From the NCBI GenBank assembly GCA_964604915.1, contig CAZSAA010000004.1, forward strand, positions 1 to 38,383: 38,383 nucleotides of DNA. Direction: 5' to 3'. Below the pieces are notes generated by a model. It was not told where the DNA came from and did no database searches. It worked only from the letters and a program-made list of their open reading frames with translations. The translations under genes and the position numbers were made by a program. Below, piece after piece: positions 15,917 through 22,345 of the stretch. The first letter of the stretch is position 1; the number at the start of each line of letters is the position of its first letter. Source of the stretch: CAZSAA01 sp964604915. Lineage in GTDB: Bacteria; Patescibacteriota; Patescibacteriia; Patescibacteriales; UBA12465.

Positions 15917-15942
15917 AAAAGGACCCTAAAGTGGGATCTTTT
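15917..15942 (-). terminator. terminator of the first nucleotidyltransferase-HEPN operon
   Basis: Imperfect stem AAAAGGACCC / GGGATCTTTT with a 6-nt loop. An alternative 8-bp pairing GATCCCAC / GTGGGATC (15890s with 15931-15938) also exists. Confidence 0.5.
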
Positions 15943-15992
15943 GATATTTAAATGAGTGTTATGTTCACCCATCCCCAGTTTTCCGGTAGGTT

Positions 15993-16454
15993 TTATTTGC
16001 CCAGTGCCAAGTACAAATCTTTGGCTTTTATCAATAGAGTTTTAGCGTCTAGATAGGCCTGTTTTAATTCTGCCTCTGAAATTCCCATGAAATTTCCATA
16101 TTCGATTTGGTTCCTTTTTTTACGCATTTGTTGAAATCTTCGGAATTCATTGCCAAGTTGGCCATCAAGCAAAATGGCGGCGGCGTTGATCACGATATAA
16201 TGATGTCCCTCTCCACTTGTTCTTACTCTATATCCATTGATTAATAGTATAGCCTCACAACTTAACCGTATAGAGTCGTAAATATTGTTGTAGACAATAT
16301 CCTCATCGCCCATGCCTAGCCCGGATAGATTCTTATTCGCAAAGTTGTATAGCCGGTCAGCCTTCTCGATTTTTATTTCGATTCCTTTTGGATCCAAGGC
16401 GAAAGGTTCGATTGAATTGTTATTTATTAGGTTTTGGAATTCCTGCAAAATCAT
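15993..16454 (-). CDS. HEPN-domain protein of nucleotidyltransferase module 1
   Basis: Helical protein of 153 residues, probably the HEPN partner (candidate ribonuclease toxin) of the upstream nucleotidyltransferase. Its conserved site reads R114-N-Q-I-E-Y119-G. This has Tyr where the canonical HEPN Rx4-6H motif has His. A GHH motif at 83-85 is shared with the second HEPN of the window. The gene overlaps the nucleotidyltransferase 3' end by 35 bp, so translation is coupled. Lack of the usual His leaves nuclease activity uncertain. Confidence 0.75.
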   Translation of the reverse strand: MILQEFQNLINNNSIEPFALDPKGIEIKIEKADRLYNFANKNLSGLGMGDEDIVYNNIYDSIRLSCEAILLINGYRVRTSGEGHHYIVINAAAILLDGQLGNEFRRFQQMRKKRNQIEYGNFMGISEAELKQAYLDAKTLLIKAKDLYLALGK

Positions 16455-17007
16455 ATGGATTTCCTTTTAATTTAATAATTGGCGATATGAGGATGTTAGA
16501 GATAAAACTGTCTTTTCCCTTAATTTTTTTAACAATTTCTTGACGGCTATAAATGTGATAGTTTATTTCCCGCGCGATTTTTCCTTCTATGGAACTTACG
16601 GCGGCGGCCAAAGAGTCTTGGTTTATGTCTCCGATTAGCATCAGGTCGACATCGCTATTGCTGTTTTCCGTTCCCTTAGCGATTGATCCGAATATAAAAG
16701 CGCACTCAACCTTATCAAGCTTATCGACCAATCCTTTCAATTCGCTTTCCACGCCAATTGTTTTGGAAACCATGCTTCTTATCTCTTCATAAAGGGGGTG
16801 TTTCTTGTTCAACCTAAAAAAACGCATATTCCCGCGACGCTCATCTAGCAATATTTCATCTTTTACGAGGTTATCTAAATATCTCTGGTAGTGGCTCGGT
16901 TCTTTTTTTAGATTTTTAGCGATTTCTCTAAAATAGTGTTCTTTATCAGGGTCTTGGAAAAAAAACTTGAGAATCTCTCCTGCGCCATTTTTCAAAAAAT
17001 TTAGCAT
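16420..17007 (-). CDS. winged-helix / MNT-type nucleotidyltransferase, module 1
   Basis: Protein of 195 residues. Residues 1-75 form a winged-helix DNA-binding domain (YFREIAKNLKKEPSHYQRYLD, then a wing with RRGNMRFFRLN). Residues 90-190 form a minimal nucleotidyltransferase with G107-S108 ... D119-V-D121, the usual metal ligands. In known MNT-HEPN toxin-antitoxin systems this enzyme adds AMP to the HEPN toxin and silences it. Here the extra HTH could also repress the operon. A palindrome TGTACAATTGTACA overlaps its promoter. The HEPN gene overlaps its 3' end. Confidence 0.85.
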   Translation of the reverse strand: MLNFLKNGAGEILKFFFQDPDKEHYFREIAKNLKKEPSHYQRYLDNLVKDEILLDERRGNMRFFRLNKKHPLYEEIRSMVSKTIGVESELKGLVDKLDKVECAFIFGSIAKGTENSNSDVDLMLIGDINQDSLAAAVSSIEGKIAREINYHIYSRQEIVKKIKGKDSFISNILISPIIKLKGNPYDFAGIPKPNK

Positions 17008-17048
17008 ATAAATATTGGATAATTTCTAGTTCAATTAGTCTTAGTCAT

Positions 17049-17088
17049 ATTATACATGTTTTGTGTACAATTGTACATATTTTATGTA
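17049..17088 (-). promoter_or_regulatory. promoter and dyad operator of nucleotidyltransferase module 1
   Basis: The perfect 14-bp palindrome TGTACAATTGTACA (17064-17077) is flanked by symmetric outer arms TACAT (17053-17057) and ATGTA (17084-17088) around the same centre. The minus-strand -10 TATAAT is at 17049-17054, and the -35 (TGTACA, spacer 17) lies inside the palindrome, so a bound regulator would block transcription. Confidence 0.6.
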
Positions 17089-17171
17089 CGATAGTCAATA
17101 ACGGTAAATTGATTTATTTGCATTTTTGTGGTAATTTTAAAGTAGATATATCAATAGTATTGGTTTATTAT

Positions 17172-18122
17172 ATGAATAATATACATATTGTTTTAGCCAG
17201 CGATAATAATTACGTTCAACACCTAGGCGTCGCTTTGATATCTATCCTGGAGAACAAAGCTAGCGATAAGGATATTTTTTTTCATGTTTTGGAAAATGGA
17301 TTAAGTGAGATAAATAAAGAGAAAATTATTTCAATCAGCCATAAGTATCGATGTGAATTAAAATTCTATAACATAAGCGAGAATAGAACGAAAGATTTTC
17401 CCGAATTAGGACATTTAAGTAGGGCAACTTACCTACGCCTGTTCATCTCCGACATTCTTCCGATAGAAATAGAAAAAGTTATATATCTAGACTGCGACTT
17501 AGTGGTTTTGAAAGATCTTGGTGCGCTGTATGAAATGGGCTTGAAGGGAAACGCGCTGGCAGCAGTGAAAGACGTGAAAGCGGCAGAAATAATTAGGATT
17601 TTTTTCTATCCAAATTTGCAATCATATTTTAATGCTGGGGTGATATTGATAGATGTAAAAATGTGGCGTTATTTGAATATCGTAAAGAGGGCTGAATCAT
17701 TTATTGGCGAATATAGAGATAAGTTAATTACGGCTGACCAAGATGTCCTAAATTGTTTATTTAAAAATATTTGGTTGGAGTTGCCATCAATTTTTAATAT
17801 GGACATGAAACACAAAGGTGTAAATTCTCTTCCATCTTCCGACACAGTAGTTCTTCATTATTCTGATAGGATTAAGCCGTGGAGCTACCTATATTGTGGT
17901 CGAAATAAAAAATATTATTTTCAGTATCTTGCTAAAAGCCCTTGGGCGGACTTTCTATATAGAGATAAAACTTTAAAGAATTTTTTTCGAAAGTATATAT
18001 TAGCTATCAATCATGAGGTCAGGAATTGGCTGCGCTCCTTTATGCCTGGTTGGCTGATAGATTGGAATAAGAAGATGTTCCTGAAAAAGATAAATAATTC
18101 GATTAAAATCAATTCTATTTAA
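17172..18122 (+). CDS. glycosyltransferase family 8 protein
   Basis: Retaining glycosyltransferase of the LgtC type, about 316 residues. I chose the start MNNIHIVLASDNNYVQHLGV because it opens the domain; an ATG 37 codons upstream would lie in the operator of the divergent gene. The metal and nucleotide-sugar motif YLDCDLVV has D107 and D109. Further GT8 signs are FNAGVILIDVKMWR, TADQDVLN and the C-terminal HYSDRIKPW. The donor is probably a UDP-hexose and the acceptor unknown. AT-rich like the surrounding island. It is followed directly by a strong terminator. Confidence 0.88.
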   Translation: MNNIHIVLASDNNYVQHLGVALISILENKASDKDIFFHVLENGLSEINKEKIISISHKYRCELKFYNISENRTKDFPELGHLSRATYLRLFISDILPIEIEKVIYLDCDLVVLKDLGALYEMGLKGNALAAVKDVKAAEIIRIFFYPNLQSYFNAGVILIDVKMWRYLNIVKRAESFIGEYRDKLITADQDVLNCLFKNIWLELPSIFNMDMKHKGVNSLPSSDTVVLHYSDRIKPWSYLYCGRNKKYYFQYLAKSPWADFLYRDKTLKNFFRKYILAINHEVRNWLRSFMPGWLIDWNKKMFLKKINNSIKINSI

Positions 18123-18149
18123 AAGGCCCGGTTTTAGTCGGGCCTTCTT
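18123..18149. terminator. terminator after the GT8 gene
   Basis: Perfect stem AAGGCCCG / CGGGCCTT with an 8-nt loop and a T-rich end starts at the GT8 stop codon. It also faces the convergent gene at 18155. Confidence 0.85.
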
Positions 18150-18154
18150 GTTTC

Positions 18155-18664
18155 TTAGGCGTATGTTATGTAATTTGAGAAAGAAATTGACAGGAATGAA
18201 TAGTAATAGTCCGTGTCGTATTCAATCACGAATGAATCCCAGAGCGCGTCACCCAGGGAGAGTACGATCTTATTTTGCGCTTTTTGCCAGGCTTTCTTTT
18301 GGGTAGTAATGAATTTATCGTCTTTTATAATCTGCTTTATTTTCTTCACTATCCCGGCCTTTATTTCTTCGTCATCCAGTTTCGGATATTCTTTGTTTTC
18401 AAATAATCTGATTGGGTCACGGAAACCATCCGGGGGTTCTGCGGCATAATCTCTTTCTGGATACAGATAAATGATCGGGGGTTGGCTTTCCTTCGAAGCC
18501 GATTGATCGATATGGTTACGGTTCTTGAGGGTGGTAAGCATGATATCACTGGTTCCCAGGTGAGATGCTTCTATCCAAGGGCCGATGACCATCTTTAATG
18601 TCCGGATTAATTCACTCTCGTCTACTTCAATCTTCAACGAGCGCACTTCTCTAAGTTTTTTCAT
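18155..18664 (-). CDS. unknown protein
   Basis: A soluble protein of 169 residues that I do not recognise. I chose the ATG at 18664 over a TTG four codons upstream. The sequence starts MKKLREVRSLKIEVDE and has a Pro-rich patch (SQPPIIYLYPERDYAAEPPDGF) broken here for length, a Lys-rich helical stretch near 105-135, and a Tyr/Ser-rich end (YYYSFLSISFSNYITYA). It has no membrane segment and no known catalytic motif. It has its own promoter and shares the island with the HEPN modules. Confidence 0.6.
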   Translation of the reverse strand: MKKLREVRSLKIEVDESELIRTLKMVIGPWIEASHLGTSDIMLTTLKNRNHIDQSASKESQPPIIYLYPERDYAAEPPDGFRDPIRLFENKEYPKLDDEEIKAGIVKKIKQIIKDDKFITTQKKAWQKAQNKIVLSLGDALWDSFVIEYDTDYYYSFLSISFSNYITYA

Positions 18665-18703
18665 TTTATTATTCAATTTTTGAGGTTCATGATTTAACGG
18701 TCA

Positions 18704-18731
18704 ATTATAGCAAGGTAAAAAGCTTTGTCAT
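18704..18731 (-). promoter_or_regulatory. promoter of the 18155-18664 gene
   Basis: Minus-strand -35 ATGACA (5 of 6 consensus bases), 16-nt spacer, -10 TATAAT. An inverted repeat AAAAAGCT / AGCTTTTT (18717-18740) overlaps the -35 box and could be an operator or a second terminator for the upstream gene. Confidence 0.6.
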
Positions 18732-18771
18732 TAGCTTTTTAACTAGCTTGATTGAAAAAGTATGTGGATAA

Positions 18772-18799
18772 AAAAAGACTCGATCACTCGAGCCTTTTT
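18772..18799 (-). terminator. terminator overlapping the stop of the acidic protein gene
   Basis: Stem AAAAAG-A-CTCGA / TCGAG-C-CTTTTT with one mismatch and a 4-nt loop. The stop codon of the 18784-19080 gene lies in the loop. Confidence 0.75.
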
Positions 18800-19080
18800 A
18801 TATCCGACGTTTTTAATTCTTGAATATCCGCTTTTTCTCCTTCCTCCTCGATTTCGTCGATACGGTCAGGTACTTCATTGATAGGAACGAATCTCTTTTC
18901 TGGGTCATTAGCGTTTACCAGTTCTTCATCCTCTATCGCCTCTTCGTCCTTGAAAAGGGGCGCTTCCCCTAAGTAGCGGTCTTTTTCGAGGTGTCGGCTG
19001 GTGGCTACGTCTTTTGTTTTGTCCCTTGCCAGATCCTTGTTAGCGGCTGATTCGAAATTGTTAGCGAATAGTTTGAACAT
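18784..19080 (-). CDS. small acidic unknown protein
   Basis: A 98-residue soluble protein with no family I recognise. The first 30 residues are mixed charge (MFKLFANNFESAANKDLARD) and the rest is strongly acidic (DEEAIEDEELV, DRIDEIEEEGEK), which suggests a disordered or adaptor-like protein. It stands alone, with its own promoter and a terminator that overlaps its stop codon. That clean packaging supports it as a real gene despite the lack of a known domain. Confidence 0.55.
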   Translation of the reverse strand: MFKLFANNFESAANKDLARDKTKDVATSRHLEKDRYLGEAPLFKDEEAIEDEELVNANDPEKRFVPINEVPDRIDEIEEEGEKADIQELKTSDIKRLE

Positions 19081-19116
19081 ATTTTTAGGTTATATTGCCC
19101 CACTATTTATATAGAA

Positions 19117-19144
19117 ATTATATTAAGTTATTATAAAAAAGCAA
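19117..19144 (-). promoter_or_regulatory. promoter of the small acidic protein gene
   Basis: Minus-strand TTGCTT, 16-nt spacer, perfect TATAAT; predicted leader of about 30 nt without a Shine-Dalgarno sequence. Confidence 0.5.
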
Positions 19145-19159
19145 TTATAGGAGGGGGCG

Positions 19160-19555
19160 TTAAAATAGCCTGGCTGTGCCGATTTGCCCAATTACCCTGT
19201 TAAGCAGGCTGGCGGTAAATTTAAGATACATTTGCATCTCTTTCTGGGAGATGAGCGTTCCGCCACCATATAGGTCCATATTGCGCTTAGCTCTCATGTT
19301 GTTTGCGATGATTTCTATTTCCGGATCTTGCATAAGCTCGCTCATTTTTTCTATCAGTGCGACGTGATGGCCTGGTCGCGATTTCACTCTTAGTCCGTGT
19401 TTAGCGCAAACGGCCAACGCTAATTTTATCAAGCAGTTATAGCAGAATTGGAAGCATATTTCTGGGTTGTCATTATTGGCAATCTGGCAGTCTCTAGCGG
19501 CGGAATCAAGATATCTTTTTAATTGATCGGGAGTAAAAATGAATTTTTCGAACAT
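19160..19555 (-). CDS. HEPN-domain protein of nucleotidyltransferase module 2
   Basis: All-helical protein of 131 residues. It shares with the HEPN at 15993-16454 the GHH motif (residues 62-64) and the RN-x3-Y-G site (R91-N-M-D-L-Y96-G). Again Tyr stands where the canonical HEPN ribonuclease has His. Several cysteines (NPEICFQFCYNC) are specific to this copy. It starts 4 bp after the upstream nucleotidyltransferase stop, so the two are translationally linked. Likely the toxin or effector half of a toxin-antitoxin-like module. Confidence 0.75.
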   Translation of the reverse strand: MFEKFIFTPDQLKRYLDSAARDCQIANNDNPEICFQFCYNCLIKLALAVCAKHGLRVKSRPGHHVALIEKMSELMQDPEIEIIANNMRAKRNMDLYGGGTLISQKEMQMYLKFTASLLNRVIGQIGTARLF

Positions 19556-19559
19556 GGCT

Positions 19560-20105
19560 TTATATTACCTTTATATTTTTATTAGAGAATATTTCCATTA
19601 TCAATCCGTCCTTTGCGGCCCTTCTCTTAGTGATTTCCTCGGGTAAAAAATCAAGTGCGTTTATCTCTCTCCCTAGTTTTTTTTGGATCGGTAGAAGTAG
19701 TCTCTTGGCAGCTAGGGGGTCGTGACTGCCTATCAGCAGAAGATCGATGTCGCTTTCTCGAGATAATTTGCCCTTGGCATACGATCCAAAGATATAGGCT
19801 TCTTCCAGGCCAGTCAGGTTTTTGAGGGTATCTCTGATTGTCGTTTCGAGGGAAAAATGAGCTTCGAATATTTTTCTAGTTTCAGCTAGTAAAGGGTACT
19901 GTTGGTTTAGTGAGAAATATCTTTGCCGACCTTCGGTATGGGAATAGAGGATGCCATCCTGTTCAAGCTCGGTTAATTTCCTAGATAGATTGCCGGGATC
20001 AGCCTTTATCATTCTGGCTAGTTGGCGGCTATAGAACGCCTTATCTGGGTTAATGAAGGCATAACTAAGAACCTTGATTGTTAGGGGAGCGGTTAAATTA
20101 ATCAT
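19560..20105 (-). CDS. winged-helix / MNT-type nucleotidyltransferase, module 2
   Basis: Protein of 181 residues with the same design and numbering as the one at 16420-17007. A winged helix (residues 1-70, FYSRQLARMIKADPGNLSRKL, then TEGRQRYFSLN) precedes a nucleotidyltransferase with G107-S108 and D119-I-D121. Identity to module 1 looks low, so the pair is an old duplication or two separate acquisitions. A 44-bp dyad element sits directly before its ATG. By analogy to MNT-HEPN systems it would modify and restrain the HEPN partner encoded next. Confidence 0.85.
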   Translation of the reverse strand: MINLTAPLTIKVLSYAFINPDKAFYSRQLARMIKADPGNLSRKLTELEQDGILYSHTEGRQRYFSLNQQYPLLAETRKIFEAHFSLETTIRDTLKNLTGLEEAYIFGSYAKGKLSRESDIDLLLIGSHDPLAAKRLLLPIQKKLGREINALDFLPEEITKRRAAKDGLIMEIFSNKNIKVI

Positions 20106-20106
20106 A

Positions 20107-20150
20107 TTGATGTAGTTATGTACAATATATATTGTAACATATTACATCAA
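20107..20150 (-). promoter_or_regulatory. 44-bp nested dyad operator of nucleotidyltransferase module 2
   Basis: The perfect palindrome TACAATATATATTGTA (20121-20136) is nested in outer arms TTGATGTA (20107-20114) and TACATCAA (20143-20150) around one centre. It abuts the start codon at 20105. The TACAAT...ATTGTA core resembles the operator of module 1. Confidence 0.6.
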
Positions 20151-20187
20151 TTAATGACAATAAGGATGATTAAGCGTTCTTTTTCCC

Positions 20188-20216
20188 TTGGCCTAACCCG
20201 CTTTTTAGTATATACT
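20188..20216 (+). promoter_or_regulatory. possible promoter of the tiny basic ORF
   Basis: TTGGCC, 17-nt spacer, TATACT. Predicted leader of about 30 nt to the ATG at 20252. Confidence 0.35.
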
Positions 20217-20251
20217 TATCATGTTAAGCAAAGATAAATAATCCCTATAAT

Positions 20252-20329
20252 ATGTATAAGAAAAAACGAGTCGCTAATAAGAAACATGCCAAGAAAACGG
20301 GCAAGAAAATAACTAGTCTCCGCTTCTAA
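20252..20329 (+). CDS. 25-residue Lys-rich peptide
   Basis: The short frame encodes MYKKKRVANKKHAKKTGKKI and ends TSLRF. About 44 percent of residues are Lys or Arg. It is bounded by a plausible promoter and by an intrinsic terminator 1 bp after the stop, so it looks like a complete tiny gene. Size and charge recall very small ribosome-associated proteins such as bTHX or bS22, but I cannot assign it to either. The function is unknown. Confidence 0.45.
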   Translation: MYKKKRVANKKHAKKTGKKITSLRF

Positions 20330-20330
20330 G

Positions 20331-20352
20331 AACACCTCTAGCGGGTGTTTTT
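20331..20352 (+). terminator. terminator after the tiny basic ORF
   Basis: Stem AACACC / GGTGTT with a 7-nt loop followed by a T-rich run. Confidence 0.7.
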
Positions 20353-20435
20353 GCTTTTATAAGGCCAAATAACCCTGGCTCTCCATTTTAAATCCCCTGT
20401 TTTTGTGTCATAATAGCCCTGTAGCTATATAATAT

Positions 20436-21236
20436 ATGGAAAGGAAGAAGATAGGTTTGGCGCTAGGCAGCGGCGCTTTTCGCGGGTTCGCTCATATCGG
20501 TATCATCCGCTCTTTGTCGAACCACGGCATCCCAGTAGATTATATCAGTGGCGCCTCGATCGGTTCGCTCGTGGCCGCCCACTATGCTCTATATGGCGAA
20601 GTAGAATCGCTCATCGAAAAGATGACTAGCGGCTTAGCGAAGAAAATCTTTACTCTCTCGAATCTCGGTTTTCGCGGCGGCGTAGTCGGCATGAAGCGGT
20701 TTTCCTTGTTGTTGGACGAGTTGTTCGGCGATAGGGAATTTAGTGATACGCGCATGCCTTTATATATAATCAGCACGGATTTGGTTACGGGACAAGCGGT
20801 CATCATGGACCGCGGCCAGATTGCTACCGCAGTCAAGGCTAGCTGTTCCATTCCCGTGGTCTTCGCTCCCGTTTCCTATGACGGCCGTCCTCTAGTCGAT
20901 GGCGGGCTCAGTAATCCGCTGCCAGCCGCGGTATTGCGTCGGGCCGGAGCGGATAAGATAATCGGCGTCAATCTCTATCACGATGATGAATTCGGGGAAA
21001 CGCGATTCAACCTGGCTACTATTGCCGGCCGCAGTGTCCTTATCACCCTGCGTAACCTTTCCCGGCACGATGAGAAGGATTGCGACTTAGTTATTAACCC
21101 AAACGCTTCATCTTTCACTGACTCCCTGCGTCTCAAGCGCTATCTCGTCGCTGAAGCGGCGGCTAAGGTAGTCCGCACGGCGGAAGAAACGATGGATGAG
21201 AAGGTCTCAATCGTCAAAGGCTGGCTAAAGCTATGA
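20436..21236 (+). CDS. patatin-like phospholipase (RssA type)
   Basis: Serine lipase/acyl hydrolase of 266 residues. The oxyanion-hole motif GSGAFRG is at 11-17, the nucleophile elbow G39-A-S41-I-G43 follows, and the catalytic Asp is in D155-G-G157, giving a complete Ser-Asp dyad. It belongs to the soluble RssA/NTE-like bacterial group. Its last 4 bp overlap the start of a phospholipase-D-like gene (ATGA), so both act together, probably in membrane lipid turnover or in using host lipids. No Shine-Dalgarno sequence. A TATAAT 2 nt before the ATG is too close to serve as its -10 box. Confidence 0.9.
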   Translation: MERKKIGLALGSGAFRGFAHIGIIRSLSNHGIPVDYISGASIGSLVAAHYALYGEVESLIEKMTSGLAKKIFTLSNLGFRGGVVGMKRFSLLLDELFGDREFSDTRMPLYIISTDLVTGQAVIMDRGQIATAVKASCSIPVVFAPVSYDGRPLVDGGLSNPLPAAVLRRAGADKIIGVNLYHDDEFGETRFNLATIAGRSVLITLRNLSRHDEKDCDLVINPNASSFTDSLRLKRYLVAEAAAKVVRTAEETMDEKVSIVKGWLKL

Positions 21237-22270
21237 AATACCAGATATACACTACCTCGAAGAAGGCCTGGGATGGCATGCTGGGGGCGATTCGCGCCGC
21301 CCAGTCTTCAATATATATCGAGATGTATATTTTTCTGGACGATACCAAGGAAACCCATGACTTTATCGGTGTACTAAAGGAGAAGGCCGCCAAAGGGATA
21401 AAGGTGGTGGTGATTGCTGATTATTTCGGCAGCTTCTCTTTACAGAAGAAGACGATCGAAGAGCTAAGGCAAACTGGCGTCGAGTTCTTGTATTTTAATG
21501 GACTATTCAAGCGTACCCATCGCAAGCTGGTTATCGTCGATCGGAAATTTGCTTTCTTAGGCGGGGTCAATATCGAAGAGAAGATCCGCAATTGGCGGGA
21601 TTTGCAGATTGGCGTCCGCGGGCGGATAGTGTTGCCGATTTTGCGCTCTTTCGCCCGCATATATCTCGATTGTGGCGGCGTGGATGAAAATATCAAGCAG
21701 TATGCCTTGAGCAAGCCGGTCAAGAAGCTCAAGTCTTGGATAGTGGAGAACATCCCCGGCACTAATCGCCTATACTATCTCAATAGCTACTACCGTGAGA
21801 AAATGGGGGGAGCCAAGGATTCGATCAAGATAGTCACGCCATATCTATCGCCGCCGCGCTGGCTGCTTTCAGCACTTAGCAATGCCGTGGAAAGAGGGGT
21901 ACGGGTGGAGATAATGATGCCTCAGGACACCGATATTAAGGTGGTTAACCGGATCAATATGGCCAACGCCGCTAGATTGTCGGATTTCGGGGTGCATATC
22001 TACCTAGGGCGGCAGATGAACCATGCCAAGGCCATGATTATTGATCGGCAGGAGGGAGTAATCGGGTCGCAGAATTTTGATATCCTTTCGTTCGGGATGA
22101 ATATGGAACTCGGCATCTTCTTCACGCAGAAGGACCTAATCGACAAGATCTGTTCGTTATTTGAGAAGTGGAAGGAACAAGCCGTCTTGTTTTCTGAGTC
22201 TAAGCAAAAGACCTATCTTTTCGATCGCATCCTGCTTTTAGCGATAAAATTCCTCTATCCCATCTTCTGA
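21233..22270 (+). CDS. phospholipase D-like / cardiolipin synthase family protein
   Basis: Protein of 345 residues with two HKD motifs: H96-R-K98...D103 (HRKLVIVD, then FLGGVN) and H264-A-K266...D271 (HAKAMIID, then GSQNFD). It lacks the N-terminal membrane helices of classical ClsA, so it fits the ClsB-like or soluble type. It could join phosphatidyl groups to make cardiolipin or exchange head groups. Translationally coupled to the patatin gene by a 4-bp overlap. Ends with TGA, which shows that UGA is a stop codon here. Confidence 0.88.
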   Translation: MKYQIYTTSKKAWDGMLGAIRAAQSSIYIEMYIFLDDTKETHDFIGVLKEKAAKGIKVVVIADYFGSFSLQKKTIEELRQTGVEFLYFNGLFKRTHRKLVIVDRKFAFLGGVNIEEKIRNWRDLQIGVRGRIVLPILRSFARIYLDCGGVDENIKQYALSKPVKKLKSWIVENIPGTNRLYYLNSYYREKMGGAKDSIKIVTPYLSPPRWLLSALSNAVERGVRVEIMMPQDTDIKVVNRINMANAARLSDFGVHIYLGRQMNHAKAMIIDRQEGVIGSQNFDILSFGMNMELGIFFTQKDLIDKICSLFEKWKEQAVLFSESKQKTYLFDRILLLAIKFLYPIF

Positions 22271-22281
22271 CCCGCCAGACC

Positions 22282-22310
22282 TTGAAATTTATAAAGATTT
22301 GCGGTATAAT
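22282..22310 (+). promoter_or_regulatory. uvrA promoter
   Basis: TTGAAA, 17-nt spacer, perfect TATAAT. A perfect 10-bp-arm inverted repeat AAAGCTAATT / AATTAGCTTT (22312-22335) spans the predicted start point and is a candidate operator. Confidence 0.75.
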
Positions 22311-22311
22311 C

Positions 22312-22335
22312 AAAGCTAATTTTTCAATTAGCTTT
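22312..22335 (+). promoter_or_regulatory. perfect dyad at the uvrA transcription start
   Basis: Ten-bp arms and a 4-nt centre (TTTC). It is not a LexA-type box. It could bind a repressor, or act as a 5' hairpin if transcription starts before it. Confidence 0.45.
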
Positions 22336-22345
22336 ATTTATTGCC

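Noticed and set aside
17061..17171. N-terminal extension of the GT8 protein
   Set aside because: These 37 codons lie in the operator region of the divergent gene, and the GT8 domain starts exactly at the internal ATG.
20428..20433. TATAAT before the patatin gene as its -10 box
   Set aside because: It ends 2 nt before the ATG, so transcription would start inside the coding region.
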